A DNA stretch of 64,000 nucleotides from Thermomonas haemolytica (GCF_004346265.1 NZ_SMAP01000001.1:372001-436000); one strand, 5' to 3'; shown: positions 16,091-25,468, counted from the stretch's first letter. The notes: generated by a model not told the origin, from the sequence alone. Numbers and translations: made by a program.

Positions 16091-18112
16091 ATGCACCTCC
16101 GCGTCCGCATTCAGTTGCTGGCGGCATGCTTTGCCTTCTCGAGCCTGGCCGCGACGGCCGGGCAACCAATCCCGGCTGAAGTGCTGGCCCGGACGCCGGC
16201 GATCCAGTCGGTTTCGATGAGCACCGATGGCAAGAACCTCGTCGCGCTGGTGGTCGCCCCCGGCAGCAAGGACGGGGACACCGCGCTCGCGAGCTGGGAT
16301 CTCGACCATATCGATGCAGGCAGCCGCATCACGCCCTCGGGTGACCGCATGAAGTTCATCGCGGCCAGCGCACTGAAGGCCGACCGCATCCTGGTCATCG
16401 GACGGCAGGAATGGACCGGCCAGCTTGGTGGCTGCGGCGAGGGCAAGCAAACCGGCGCAACCAAGACCTTCGTCAGCAAGGCCTATCTCACCGATACCAG
16501 CCACAAGAAATTCGACGAGGCGTTCGCCGCCAAGACCAGCAAGATCGACATGCCCGAGGACATGCGCCGCTGCCTGGAGCTCGCGGGTACGGCATCGCTC
16601 GTCAATCCGCTGCCGCTGGACCCGGACAATGTGATCATCCGCCAGCTCGACCCCGGCTCGCTGGCGAGCAACTACCTGCTCTACAACCTGCGCAGCGGCG
16701 AGAGCAAGCTGCTGTTCAAGGGCGGCGGCCGCTCCGAGCCGGGCCTGTTCGATCCCCGCACCGGCGAGCTGCTCACCCGCACCCAGCTGGAGCCGGTCGG
16801 CGGCGGCGAGTACGAGCAGCAGGTCCTGATCCGCGATCCGCAGAGCGGGCAGTTCGTGGTCCACCCCAACCTGACCCGTCGCCTGAGCGAGCGCTACACG
16901 GTCGACATCGTGGGCCGCGACGAAGCCAGCGGCAAGTTCTACGTGCTCACCGACCTGTTCTCCGACAAGGTGCAGGCCTGGATGTACGACCCGGCGACCC
17001 GCCAATTCGACGCTGAGCCACTGCTGGCACACCCGAACTATTCGATTGCAGCCCTGATTTTCGGGCGGCAGCCCAGCAACTTCGGCCGCATCCTCGGCTT
17101 TGCCGTGGAGGGCCCGCGGGTCGAAGTCACCTACATCGACCCGCAAATGCAGGCGATCCAGTCGCTGCTGGAAAAGAACTTCCCCGGCCAGACGGTCACG
17201 ATCACCGGCTATGACAACAGCCTCGGAAAGATCCTGTTCACCACATCCAGCCACCGCGACCCGCCGGCGTATCACCTGCTGCTGGATCGCAAGCGGATCG
17301 TCAGCCTCGGCAACCAGAATCCGGACTTCAAGCCGGAGTGGGTCGGTGAGCAGCGCTGGGTGGAGTACACCGCACGCGATGGCCTGACCATCCCGGCCAT
17401 CCTCGACCTGCCCGCCGGCTGGACGCCGGCGCAGGGACCGCTGCCGGCGATCGTGCACCCGCACGGCGGCCCGTGGGCGCGCGATTACACGGGCTGGGAC
17501 GCCACCGGCTGGGTGCCGTTCCTGACCTCGCGCGGCTACGCGGTACTGCGCCCGCAGTATCGCGGCTCCGCTGGGCTAGGCCGCGCGCTGTGGCTGGCCG
17601 GCGATGCCGAATGGGGCCAGAAGATGCAGGATGACCTCGACGACGGCGCTGCCTGGCTGGCCCGCGAGGGCATCGCCAATCCCAAGCGCGAGGCGATCTT
17701 CGGCTACTCCTATGGCGGGTTCGCCGCCGCCGCCGCAGTGGTGCGCCCGAATGGCCCGTTCCAATGCGCGATCGCAGGCGCGCCGGTCACAGACCTCACC
17801 AAGCTGGGCTGGTCGTGGAGCGAGAATCGCCTGCAGCGGATCCTGCAGGGACGCACGGTCAAGGGCATGGATCCGATGCAGAACACGGCCAAGGCCAGCA
17901 TCCCGGTCCTGCTGTACGTGGGTGACCGCGACGTGCGTACCCCGGCCTTCCATGCCGAGGGGTTCTACAAGGCGGTGAAGGACAAGGTGCCGGCGAAGTT
18001 CGTGCTGGTCCCGGACATGCCGCACAGCATGCCCTGGTACCCGCGGCAGCAGGCCCAGACCTTGCGCCTGATCGAGGATTTCCTGACCCGCGACTGCACT
18101 CGCAACCCCTGA
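16091..18112 (+). CDS. S9 family prolyl oligopeptidase-like peptidase, secreted
   Basis: Serine peptidase with an N-terminal beta-propeller and a C-terminal alpha/beta-hydrolase domain, 673 aa. The signal peptide (about residues 1-23, ending ATAG) sends it to the periplasm. The nucleophile is Ser540 in GYSYGG, the acid is D612 or D614 in YVGDRDVRTP, and the histidine is H645 in DMPHSMPW. The oxyanion-side HPHGGPWARDY motif is present. A ribosome site (GGGGAA) precedes the ATG. It lies 169 nt before the TonB-dependent receptor gene, so it may process peptides the receptor takes up (inference). Substrate specificity is not predictable. Confidence 0.88.
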   Translation: MHLRVRIQLLAACFAFSSLAATAGQPIPAEVLARTPAIQSVSMSTDGKNLVALVVAPGSKDGDTALASWDLDHIDAGSRITPSGDRMKFIAASALKADRILVIGRQEWTGQLGGCGEGKQTGATKTFVSKAYLTDTSHKKFDEAFAAKTSKIDMPEDMRRCLELAGTASLVNPLPLDPDNVIIRQLDPGSLASNYLLYNLRSGESKLLFKGGGRSEPGLFDPRTGELLTRTQLEPVGGGEYEQQVLIRDPQSGQFVVHPNLTRRLSERYTVDIVGRDEASGKFYVLTDLFSDKVQAWMYDPATRQFDAEPLLAHPNYSIAALIFGRQPSNFGRILGFAVEGPRVEVTYIDPQMQAIQSLLEKNFPGQTVTITGYDNSLGKILFTTSSHRDPPAYHLLLDRKRIVSLGNQNPDFKPEWVGEQRWVEYTARDGLTIPAILDLPAGWTPAQGPLPAIVHPHGGPWARDYTGWDATGWVPFLTSRGYAVLRPQYRGSAGLGRALWLAGDAEWGQKMQDDLDDGAAWLAREGIANPKREAIFGYSYGGFAAAAAVVRPNGPFQCAIAGAPVTDLTKLGWSWSENRLQRILQGRTVKGMDPMQNTAKASIPVLLYVGDRDVRTPAFHAEGFYKAVKDKVPAKFVLVPDMPHSMPWYPRQQAQTLRLIEDFLTRDCTRNP

Positions 18113-18199
18113 GCTCGCCAGGGACGGTAATGCTTCAACGATCGCCTTGTTTTGCGATAAACGTCACAATATTCCCCCATTTCCGCACGACCTTCTCTA

Positions 18200-18236
18200 T
18201 TGCTGGGCGATGAAATAAACATTAATTTTCTTTAAC
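18200..18236 (+). promoter_or_regulatory. AT-rich probable promoter region of the TonB-dependent receptor gene
   Basis: The 169-bp gap contains a sharply AT-rich block (about 18210-18236) that stands out from its surroundings, starting with TTGCTG at 18200 about 17 nt before weak -10-like sequences. This is suggestive of a promoter but no hexamer pair is convincing. Confidence 0.3.
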
Positions 18237-18281
18237 GTCGCACGCCGGGAGGGGCCCGGCGTCCGTGTTGGGGAAAATTTG

Positions 18282-21236
18282 ATGAAGAAGCACTCGCGCG
18301 CAGCCCGACTGCGCAAATTGCCGTTGTTCGTCGCCATGCTGGGCTGCCTGTACGGCATGCCTGCGCTGGCCCAGGAGACAGGGGCCAAGAAGCCCGACGC
18401 CGCCAAGCAAGAAGAGGCGAAGAAGAAGGACGAGCCCAAGGAGCTCGACAAGATCACCGTCACCGGGTCGCTGCTGAAGCGCTTGGAGTACGACACCACT
18501 TCGCCAATCCAGGTGATTTCGGCCGACGTCAGCGTGGATGCCGGCCAGATCAACACGGCCGAGATGCTGCAGAAGTCCAGCGTCGCCGCCGGCTCCACCC
18601 AGATCAGCAACCAGTTCGCCGGCTTCGTGGTGGAAGGCGGCACAGGCGTACAGACCATCAACCTGCGTGGCCTGGGCGCCCAGCGCACCGCCGTGCTGCT
18701 CAATGGCCAGCGCCCCGGCCCCGCCGGCACCCGCGGCCAGGTGCTGGCGTTCGACCTGAACGTGATCCCGCAGTCGATCCTGCAGCGCGCGGAAATCGTG
18801 AAGGACGGCTCCTCCTCGATCTACGGCTCCGACGCGCTGGCCGGCGTGGTCAACTTGATCACCCGCAAGAACTTCAACGGACCGGAGTTCAGCTTCACCG
18901 GCCGCGCTCCGCAGCAGGGTGGCGCCGAAACGGTCAGCTTCTCGATCGCCAATGGTTGGAACTTCGGCAAGGGCAGCATCTCCGCCGCTGCCGAGTACTA
19001 TCTGCAGGAGCCCCTGCGTTTCCGCGACCGCGACTATCTGCGCTGTGCGCAGGACCTGGTGTGGGACCAGAACGGCAACCGCATCGACCGCCAGGACCGC
19101 TCCGTTCTGGCCGGCACTCCGCTGGGCGGCTGCTCCGGTAGCAACCTCTACGCCAACACCGTCATCGATGCGGTGTACGGCACCCGCTACATCCCGTCGC
19201 CGACCGGCAACACCATCGGCCTGATCCCGGGCTACCGCCCGCGCACCAATGCCAGCTATGGCCCCGGCAACACCGGGCAGGCGTATTTCGAGGACGTGCT
19301 GAACTTCGACTTCTTCGGCGAGCAGCAGCTGATCGACCGCCAGGAGCGCTTCAGCGTGTTCGCCAGCTCCGACTTCAATCTCGGGGCGGTCAACTGGACC
19401 ACCGATTTCCTGTACAACCGCCGCGGCACCGACACCCACCGCTGGCGCCAGTTCTTCCCGCTGACCGGCGGCACGACCGCGATCCTGTCGTCCTATCGCT
19501 ACACCGATGGCTCCAGCTTCGCCAGCCCGGTGCCGAGCGGGATCGCGCAGCCGGTGATGCCGTTCCCCTCGGATCAGAAGGTGCGCATCAACTACTACTA
19601 CCTGCGTACCGGTCTGGACGGACTGATCGGCAACATCGACACCTGGAGCTGGACGACCAACCTGTCCTACACCCGCTCGGATGGCGACTACTCGGTCCTT
19701 TCGATCCTGAAGTCCAAGTCGGGCGATGTCGATCCGGCGCTGCGGCCGTGGACGGGCGGACGCTCGCCGTCGGTCAACTACTTCGACCCCTGCTTCCTCA
19801 GCGGCCAGTGCATGGATCAGCTGGTCGCGGCCGTCGGCCAGTGGCACACCGGCAACACCGTGTATGACCAGTACCTGATCAATGCGGTCGCCACCGGCGA
19901 AGCCTTCAACCTGCCTGCTGGCCCTGTCAGCGTGGCGATCGGCGCTGAATACCGTAATTTCGGCATCAATGACCAACCCAGCCAGCAGGAGCGCAGCGGC
20001 GACCTGTGGGGCCAGAGCTCGGCGGTGGTCACCAAGGGCCGCGACCACGTGAAGGAAGTGTTCACCGAGGTCGAAGTGCCTTTGCTGAAGGGCCTGCCGG
20101 CGTTCGAGTCGCTCACCCTGAACATGTCCGCGCGCGCCTTCGATTACGCCTCCGTCGGTGATTCCGACCATGTTTGGAAGCTGGGCCTGGGCTGGCAGGT
20201 CATCCCCGCGGTCCGCCTGCGCGCCACCAAGGGTACGTCCTACCGCGCGCCGGGCCTGTACGAGCTCTACCTGGGCAACCTGTCCAGCTTCGTCTCGCAG
20301 GCATCGATCGATCCGTGCATCAACTGGGGCCAGAGCACCAACGACTACATCCGCGCCAACTGCGCCGCCGCAGGGATTCCCGACAATTTTGCGGGTGCCA
20401 CCTCGTCGGCCACGGTGATCTCGCAGGGCGGCGCCGGCGTGCTCAAGCCGGAGACCTCGAGCGCGAAGACAGCAGGCATCGTCTTCACGCCGACGTCCTG
20501 GCCGTTCAGCATGGCCATCGACTACTTCAGCTACACCGTCCGCGACCAGATCGCGCAGCTGACCGCGGCCACCATCCTGGGCGGCTGCTATGGCGCCGAG
20601 GTGTATCCGAACCAGTTCTGCTCGCTGTTCGTGCGCAATCCGTCCAACCACCCGACCGCGCCGAACAAGATCGAAACGGTCTACCAGAAGTACGTCAACG
20701 TGAACCGGCAGAAGGTGCGTGGCTATGACCTGCTGAGCCGCTACGACGGCAACTTCAGCTTCGGCAAGCTGGAAGTCGAGGCCCAGGCCACGTACACGAT
20801 GGAGGACTTCGAGGAGTTCTTCAGCACCTCGGCCGCCAGCGGCTTCTCCACCTCGAACCGCAACGGCTCGATCGGACGCCCGAAGGTGGTGGGCAACCTG
20901 CGTACCACCTTCAAGCGCAACGACTGGAGCTGGACCTGGTACATGAACTACGTGGGCCGGACCAAGTCGCTGACGCTCTCGCCCACTTTCACGTACTTCG
21001 GCTGGACCAATGCCGTGCGTGATATCGAGGCCGAGGCGCGGCTGTACCACACCGTGTCGGTGCGTTACGAGCAGCCGAAGTGGTCGGTGCTGTTCGGCAT
21101 CCAGAACCTGACGGATCGGGATCCGCCGACCATTTCGAGCGGCGTGGCGACCCGCTATGGCAACATTCCGGCGTTCGCGACCCAGTATGATCTCCTGGGC
21201 CGCACGTTCTTCACCCGCATCGACTTCAAGTTCTGA
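18282..21236 (+). CDS. TonB-dependent outer membrane receptor
   Basis: Outer-membrane beta-barrel transporter of 984 aa driven by TonB/ExbB/ExbD. A signal peptide ends at PALAQ (about residue 30) and is followed by a charged linker rich in Lys and Glu. A TonB-box-like KITVTGSLLKR comes next, then a plug domain with the family blocks TINLRGLGAQRTAVLLNGQRP and SSSIYGSDALAGVVNLIT. The barrel ends in an aromatic residue (RIDFKF) as needed for BAM insertion. The type (many aromatic and Asn-rich loops, no iron-specific marker) resembles receptors for peptides or glycans. GGGGA at 18270-18274 sets the ATG at 18282; a TTG one codon earlier is possible. A strong terminator follows. Confidence 0.93.
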   Translation: MKKHSRAARLRKLPLFVAMLGCLYGMPALAQETGAKKPDAAKQEEAKKKDEPKELDKITVTGSLLKRLEYDTTSPIQVISADVSVDAGQINTAEMLQKSSVAAGSTQISNQFAGFVVEGGTGVQTINLRGLGAQRTAVLLNGQRPGPAGTRGQVLAFDLNVIPQSILQRAEIVKDGSSSIYGSDALAGVVNLITRKNFNGPEFSFTGRAPQQGGAETVSFSIANGWNFGKGSISAAAEYYLQEPLRFRDRDYLRCAQDLVWDQNGNRIDRQDRSVLAGTPLGGCSGSNLYANTVIDAVYGTRYIPSPTGNTIGLIPGYRPRTNASYGPGNTGQAYFEDVLNFDFFGEQQLIDRQERFSVFASSDFNLGAVNWTTDFLYNRRGTDTHRWRQFFPLTGGTTAILSSYRYTDGSSFASPVPSGIAQPVMPFPSDQKVRINYYYLRTGLDGLIGNIDTWSWTTNLSYTRSDGDYSVLSILKSKSGDVDPALRPWTGGRSPSVNYFDPCFLSGQCMDQLVAAVGQWHTGNTVYDQYLINAVATGEAFNLPAGPVSVAIGAEYRNFGINDQPSQQERSGDLWGQSSAVVTKGRDHVKEVFTEVEVPLLKGLPAFESLTLNMSARAFDYASVGDSDHVWKLGLGWQVIPAVRLRATKGTSYRAPGLYELYLGNLSSFVSQASIDPCINWGQSTNDYIRANCAAAGIPDNFAGATSSATVISQGGAGVLKPETSSAKTAGIVFTPTSWPFSMAIDYFSYTVRDQIAQLTAATILGGCYGAEVYPNQFCSLFVRNPSNHPTAPNKIETVYQKYVNVNRQKVRGYDLLSRYDGNFSFGKLEVEAQATYTMEDFEEFFSTSAASGFSTSNRNGSIGRPKVVGNLRTTFKRNDWSWTWYMNYVGRTKSLTLSPTFTYFGWTNAVRDIEAEARLYHTVSVRYEQPKWSVLFGIQNLTDRDPPTISSGVATRYGNIPAFATQYDLLGRTFFTRIDFKF

Positions 21237-21260
21237 TTGCTTGGCTTGCAGTCGTCTACT

Positions 21261-21292
21261 CGAAGGCCCGGCATCGCCGGGCCTTCGTTTTT
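21261..21292 (+). terminator. Rho-independent terminator after the TonB-dependent receptor gene
   Basis: Perfect 12-bp stem (21261-21272 with 21276-21287), a 3-nt loop and five T at 21288-21292, 24 nt after the stop codon. Confidence 0.9.
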
Positions 21293-21366
21293 GCAGCCGC
21301 CCAGTCATTCCGACCGGCATCGCGACAACGCTCGCCATCCTTGCCGGAAATGCACGAGCCGATCCC

Positions 21367-22140
21367 ATGCACCCACTCCCCAAGCTGATGCTGTTGCTGG
21401 CCCTGCCTGCGGCGCTCTCCATCCCGGCACGGGCCGCACTGCCAACCGATCCCACCAACGACGACATGCTCGCCGCTGCCGGCTTCCTGGACGGGCATCC
21501 TGACCTGCGCCATCGCAACCTGGGCCTGCAAGCCTGGGAGCGCCAGGACTACGCCACCGCGCTGGCGCAGTTCAAGCAGGCGGCCTGGTACGGGGACAAG
21601 CCATCGCAGGCTGTCATCGGAGAGATGTACTGGGATGGCACCGGGGTACCGCAGGATCGCGTCCTGGGCCTGATCTGGATGGACCTGGCGGCGGAACGCC
21701 GCTACGACTTCTTCTCGAAGAAGCGCGACTATTACTGGAGCCAGCTCGGCGAGGATGAGCGCCGACAGGCACTGGCCCGGGGCCGCGCCGTCCAGGCCGA
21801 GTACGAAGATGCCGCCACCGCACCCCGTCTGGCGCAGGCGCTTCGGCGCGAGCGCAACCGGATGACCGGCAGCCGGGTCGGCTCGCAGACCAGCGCGATG
21901 CAGGTCTACGTCCCCGGCTACGGGACGATCGACGGCACCCAGTTCTACGCGCCCCAGTTCTGGGACCCCGCGCAGTACCGGCAATGGCAGGACCAGTACT
22001 GGCTCCATCTGCGCCCCGGCCAGGTTCATATCGGTGACGTGGAGAAAGTACCCCCGCCGCCAGACGGGCCGCCTCGACCCGCACCCGCACCCGATACGCC
22101 CCCTGCGGCTCGAAAACAGCCGGCGACCCAGGAACGCTGA
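21367..22140 (+). CDS. Secreted Sel1/TPR-like repeat protein
   Basis: Protein of 257 aa with a signal peptide (MHPLPKLMLLLALPAALSIPARA). A short helical part contains one clear Sel1-like repeat (KPSQAVIGEMYWDGTGVPQDRVLGLIWMDLAA, about residues 78-109). The C terminus is a proline-rich tail (residues 225-257), with a PGYGTIDGTQFYAPQFW segment before it. Sel1 repeats mediate protein-protein contacts; the role here is unknown. It follows the receptor gene but is separated from it by a terminator, so it is probably transcribed separately. No clear ribosome site was seen at the ATG. Confidence 0.7.
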   Translation: MHPLPKLMLLLALPAALSIPARAALPTDPTNDDMLAAAGFLDGHPDLRHRNLGLQAWERQDYATALAQFKQAAWYGDKPSQAVIGEMYWDGTGVPQDRVLGLIWMDLAAERRYDFFSKKRDYYWSQLGEDERRQALARGRAVQAEYEDAATAPRLAQALRRERNRMTGSRVGSQTSAMQVYVPGYGTIDGTQFYAPQFWDPAQYRQWQDQYWLHLRPGQVHIGDVEKVPPPPDGPPRPAPAPDTPPAARKQPATQER

Positions 22141-22225
22141 AAGCCATTCCATACCGCAACGGATGGGGTATAACTCACCCAACGGGGCGCGCCGCGCCCT
22201 GCCGATCCCGGAGGAGGGGAACCCG

Positions 22226-22660
22226 ATGCGCAAGATGATCCTGATGGCGATGTTGGCAACGCTCTCGCTGGCCGCGACCGCGCAGCAGCACGCGGCGTCG
22301 CCGGTGGGCAAGTGGAAGACGCTGGACGACGAGACCGGCAAGCCGATGACCATCACCGAGATCTACGAGGCCAAGAACGGCACGTTGGCCGCGAAGATCA
22401 CCGAGAACCTGGGCCTGCCGGCCAATTGCGACAAGTGCAGCGGCCAGTACAAGGGCAAGCCGTTCGTCGGCATCGTCACTCTGTGGGACCTGAAGCCGCA
22501 GGGCGACGGCACCTGGGGCGGCGGCAACGGCTACAAGCCGTCCGACGACCGCAAGTTCACCGCCAAGTCGGTGAAGCTGGTCGACGGCGGCAAGAAGCTG
22601 GAAGTGAAGGGCTGCGTCGCGTTCTTCTGCAAGACCGCCACTTGGGTACGCGTGGACTGA
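22226..22660 (+). CDS. DUF2147 family secreted protein
   Basis: Protein of 144 aa with a signal peptide (MRKMILMAMLATLSLAATAQQ) and a DUF2147 domain: VGKWKTLDDETGKPMTITEIYE at the start, GTWGGGNGYKPSDDRKF in the middle and a C-terminal VKGCVAFFCKTATWVRV. Four cysteines, in NCDKC and GCVAFFC, could form disulfides or bind metal in the periplasm. A strong ribosome site (GGAGGAGGGG, about 22210-22219) lies before the ATG. The function of the family is unknown. It is probably a single-gene unit closed by the hairpin at 22694. Confidence 0.8.
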   Translation: MRKMILMAMLATLSLAATAQQHAASPVGKWKTLDDETGKPMTITEIYEAKNGTLAAKITENLGLPANCDKCSGQYKGKPFVGIVTLWDLKPQGDGTWGGGNGYKPSDDRKFTAKSVKLVDGGKKLEVKGCVAFFCKTATWVRVD

Positions 22661-22693
22661 CGCGCCCGCACGAGGCGGCATCCACAGCGAAAG

Positions 22694-22714
22694 CCCCGGC
22701 CATGCCGGGGTTTT
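22694..22714 (+). terminator. Rho-independent terminator after the DUF2147 gene
   Basis: 7-bp GC stem (22694-22700 with 22704-22710), a CAT loop and four T. It separates this gene from metG. Confidence 0.8.
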
Positions 22715-22776
22715 CGCATTCCGGGGTGCGGCGATGCGCATGCGATAATCCGGCCCCCTCCCGCACCGCCACGCCC

Positions 22777-24834
22777 ATGCCACGCCCCGCGCTCGTCACC
22801 AATGCCCTGCCCTATGCCAACGGCCCGCTGCACCTGGGCCATCTGGTCGGCTACATCCAGGCCGACATCTGGGTGCGGGCGCGGCGCATGCGCGGCGAGA
22901 CGGTGCATTACGTCTGCGCCGACGACACCCACGGCACCCCGATCATGCTGGCGGCGGAAAAGACCGGCACCACGCCGGAGGCCTTCATCGCCGCGATCCA
23001 GGCCGGGCACGAGCGTGATTTCGCCGCGTTCGGCGTGGCCTTCGACCACTACGACTCCACCCATTCGCCGGCCAACCGCGCGCTCACCGAGGCGATCTAT
23101 GCCGCGCTGGACGCCGGCGGCCATATCAGCCGCCGCCACGTCGCCCAGTTCTATGATCCGGCCAAGGGCATGTTCCTGCCCGACCGCTACGTGAAGGGCA
23201 TCTGCCCGAATTGCGGCGCGCCCGACCAGTACGGCGACAACTGCGAGGTCTGCGGCGCCACCTATGCGCCCACCGACCTCAAGGACCCGAAATCGGCGGT
23301 CTCCGGCGCCACCCCGGAACTGCGCGAATCCGAGCACTTCTTCTTCGAGCTGTCCCGGTTCGAGGGTTTCCTGCGCCTGTGGCTGGCCGGCGACGTGGCG
23401 GCCGGCGGGGTCAAGGCCAAGCTGATGGAATGGCTGGACGCCGAGGGCGGCCTGCGTGCCTGGGACATCTCGCGCGATGCGCCCTACTTCGGCTTTCCCA
23501 TCCCCGGCCAGCCCGGCAAGTACTTCTACGTCTGGCTGGACGCGCCGATCGGCTACCTGTCCAGCTTCCAGACCCTGTGCCAGCGCGCCGGCCTCGACTT
23601 CGACGCCTTCGTGCGCGCCGGGGCGGAGGCCGACACCGAGCTGCACCACTTCCTGGGCAAGGACATCGTCAACTTCCACGGCCTGTTCTGGCCGGCGGTG
23701 CTGCACGGGGCCGGCCTGCGCGCGCCGACCCGCCTGCACGTCAACGGCTACCTGACGGTGGACGGCGCGAAGATGAGCAAATCGCGTGGCACCTTCATCC
23801 TGGCGCGCACCTATCTCGATGCCGGGCTGGACCCGGAGGCGCTGCGCTACTACTTCGCGGCCAAGTCCTCGGGCGGGGTGGACGACCTCGACCTGAACCT
23901 GGCCGACTTCAGCGCACGCGTGAACAGCGATGTGGTCGGCAAGTTCGTGAACCTGGCCAGCCGCTGCGCCGGGTTCATCGAGAAGCGCTTTGGCGGCCAG
24001 CTGGCCGCGGCGCTGCCGGACCCCGACCAGTACGCCCGGTTCCTGGCCGCGCTGGCGCCGGTGCGCGAGGCCTACGAGCGCAACGACCCGGCCAGCGCGA
24101 TCCGCCAGGTGATGGCGCTGGCGGACGAGGCCAACAAGTACATCGACGACGTCAAGCCGTGGGTGATCGCCAAGGACGCTACGCGCGAGGCCGAGCTGCA
24201 GGCGGTCTGCACCCAGGGCCTGAACCTGTTCCGCGTGCTGGCCGCCGCGCTGGCGCCGATCCTGCCGCGCACCAGCGCGCAGGCGGCGGCGTTCCTCGGC
24301 GCCCCGGTGCTGGCCTGGGGCGACCTCGAAGCACCGCTGCTGGCGCGCGCCATCCAGCCGTACACGCCGCTGTTCACCCGCATCGACCCCAAGCAGATCG
24401 ACGCCATGATCGACGCCTCCAAGGACACCCTCGCCGCGCCTGCGGCCGCCACCGCGCCGGTCGCGGAGAAGCCCGCCACCGCTACCGCACCCGCCGCCAC
24501 GCCGACGGTCGGCATCGACGACTTCGCCAGGCTCGACCTGCGTATCGGCAAGGTGCTCGAGTGCGGCTTCGTCGAGGGCAGCGACAAGCTGCTGCGCTTC
24601 CTGCTGGATGCCGGCGAGCTCGGCCAGCGCCAGATCTTCTCCGGCATCCGCGCCAGCTACGGGGAACCGGAGAAGCTCGTCGGCCGTAGTGTGGTGTTCA
24701 TCGCCAATCTCGCCCCGCGCAAGATGCGCTTCGGCGTAAGCGAGGGGATGATCCTTTCGGCCGGGTTCGACGGCGGCGGCCTGTTCCTGCTGGATGCCGA
24801 CACCGGCGCGCAGCCCGGGATGCCGGTGCGCTGA
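22777..24834 (+). CDS. metG: Methionyl-tRNA synthetase
   Basis: Charges tRNA-Met with methionine in the cytoplasm. At 685 aa it is the long MetG1 form. Class I signatures are HLGH in NALPYANGPLHLGH (residues about 8-21) and KMSKS. The zinc knuckle is CPNC and CEVC about 13 residues apart. The C-terminal tRNA-binding domain (OB fold, FARLDLRIGKVLECGFVEGSDKLLRF) follows an Ala/Pro/Thr-rich linker and mediates dimerisation. A GATAAT hexamer at 22744-22749 could be the -10. The ATG at 22777 matches the conserved family N terminus. Confidence 0.96.
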   Translation: MPRPALVTNALPYANGPLHLGHLVGYIQADIWVRARRMRGETVHYVCADDTHGTPIMLAAEKTGTTPEAFIAAIQAGHERDFAAFGVAFDHYDSTHSPANRALTEAIYAALDAGGHISRRHVAQFYDPAKGMFLPDRYVKGICPNCGAPDQYGDNCEVCGATYAPTDLKDPKSAVSGATPELRESEHFFFELSRFEGFLRLWLAGDVAAGGVKAKLMEWLDAEGGLRAWDISRDAPYFGFPIPGQPGKYFYVWLDAPIGYLSSFQTLCQRAGLDFDAFVRAGAEADTELHHFLGKDIVNFHGLFWPAVLHGAGLRAPTRLHVNGYLTVDGAKMSKSRGTFILARTYLDAGLDPEALRYYFAAKSSGGVDDLDLNLADFSARVNSDVVGKFVNLASRCAGFIEKRFGGQLAAALPDPDQYARFLAALAPVREAYERNDPASAIRQVMALADEANKYIDDVKPWVIAKDATREAELQAVCTQGLNLFRVLAAALAPILPRTSAQAAAFLGAPVLAWGDLEAPLLARAIQPYTPLFTRIDPKQIDAMIDASKDTLAAPAAATAPVAEKPATATAPAATPTVGIDDFARLDLRIGKVLECGFVEGSDKLLRFLLDAGELGQRQIFSGIRASYGEPEKLVGRSVVFIANLAPRKMRFGVSEGMILSAGFDGGGLFLLDADTGAQPGMPVR

Positions 24835-24882
24835 CGCGCCGCCCCCCGATGCATACGCGATGGACCAGCCTACCACCTGCAC

Positions 24883-24976
24883 GGGGAGGCCGCGTTCGCT
24901 GCAGCGAAATCAAGGAGGAGATGCCGGCCAGAGGCCGGCATCGGGGGACATTCGCGGAAGCGAGCGCGGCCTCCCC
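24883..24976. repeat. 94-bp multi-hairpin element between metG and rnfB
   Basis: The outer arms 24883-24900 and 24959-24976 are inverted repeats of 18 bp with one mismatch, which would be a G-U pair in RNA. Inside lie a 14-bp palindrome (TTCGCTGCAGCGAA, 24895-24908), a perfect 9-bp hairpin (24921-24929 with 24933-24941) and a short TTCGC/GCGA hairpin (24951-24962). The whole could fold as a closed multi-branch structure. It looks like a REP/BIME-type intergenic element or a structured leader for rnfB. No second copy was noticed in this window. Confidence 0.6.
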
Positions 24977-24993
24977 GACGACGAATCCCCGCC

Positions 24994-25425
24994 ATGACCG
25001 ATAGCCTGCTCGCCGACCTCGCCGAGCGCCTCGACCGCCTGCTGCCGCAGACCCAGTGCGGGCAGTGCGGCTTCGACGGCTGCCGCCCGTATGCGGAGGC
25101 GATGGCGCGCGGCGAGGCCGGGCCGGAGCGCTGCCCGCCCGGTGGCGATGCCGGCGCGCGCGCGCTGGCGCACGTGCTTGGCCGGCCCGACGTGGCCGTG
25201 GTGCGCTATGACCGCGACCGCGGCGTGCAGGCGCCGGCGCACGCGGTGCGGATCGTCGAGGCCGACTGCATCGGCTGCACCAAGTGCATCCAGGCCTGCC
25301 CGGTGGATGCCATCGTCGGCGGCTCCAAGCACATGCACACGGTGCTGGAACCGCTGTGCACCGGCTGCGATCTGTGCATCCCGGCCTGCCCGGTGGACTG
25401 CATCGTCACCGTCGCCGCAAGCTGA
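24994..25425 (+). CDS. rnfB: RnfB-like iron-sulfur protein (solo, soluble)
   Basis: Ferredoxin-like protein of 143 aa. The N-terminal 4Fe-4S domain has C22, C25, C30 and C47 ([10 protein letters not shown], then ERCPPGG), and two bacterial ferredoxin clusters are at C92/95/98/102 and C122/125/128/132. In the Rnf complex RnfB passes electrons between ferredoxin and NADH at the inner membrane. Here the usual N-terminal membrane helix is absent, and no rnfA, C, D, G or E is next to it. It is therefore better read as a standalone electron carrier. Such solo copies are known in related genera. No Shine-Dalgarno sequence is evident. Confidence 0.85.
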   Translation: MTDSLLADLAERLDRLLPQTQCGQCGFDGCRPYAEAMARGEAGPERCPPGGDAGARALAHVLGRPDVAVVRYDRDRGVQAPAHAVRIVEADCIGCTKCIQACPVDAIVGGSKHMHTVLEPLCTGCDLCIPACPVDCIVTVAAS

Positions 25426-25468
25426 CCTCTGCCGCCTGCGCGCACGCATCTCCGCGGGCGCAGCCCCG

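Noticed and set aside
18222-21518. 1098-codon minus-strand frame opposite the TonB-dependent receptor
   Set aside because: It is an antisense shadow, with no motif and no promoter or ribosome site.
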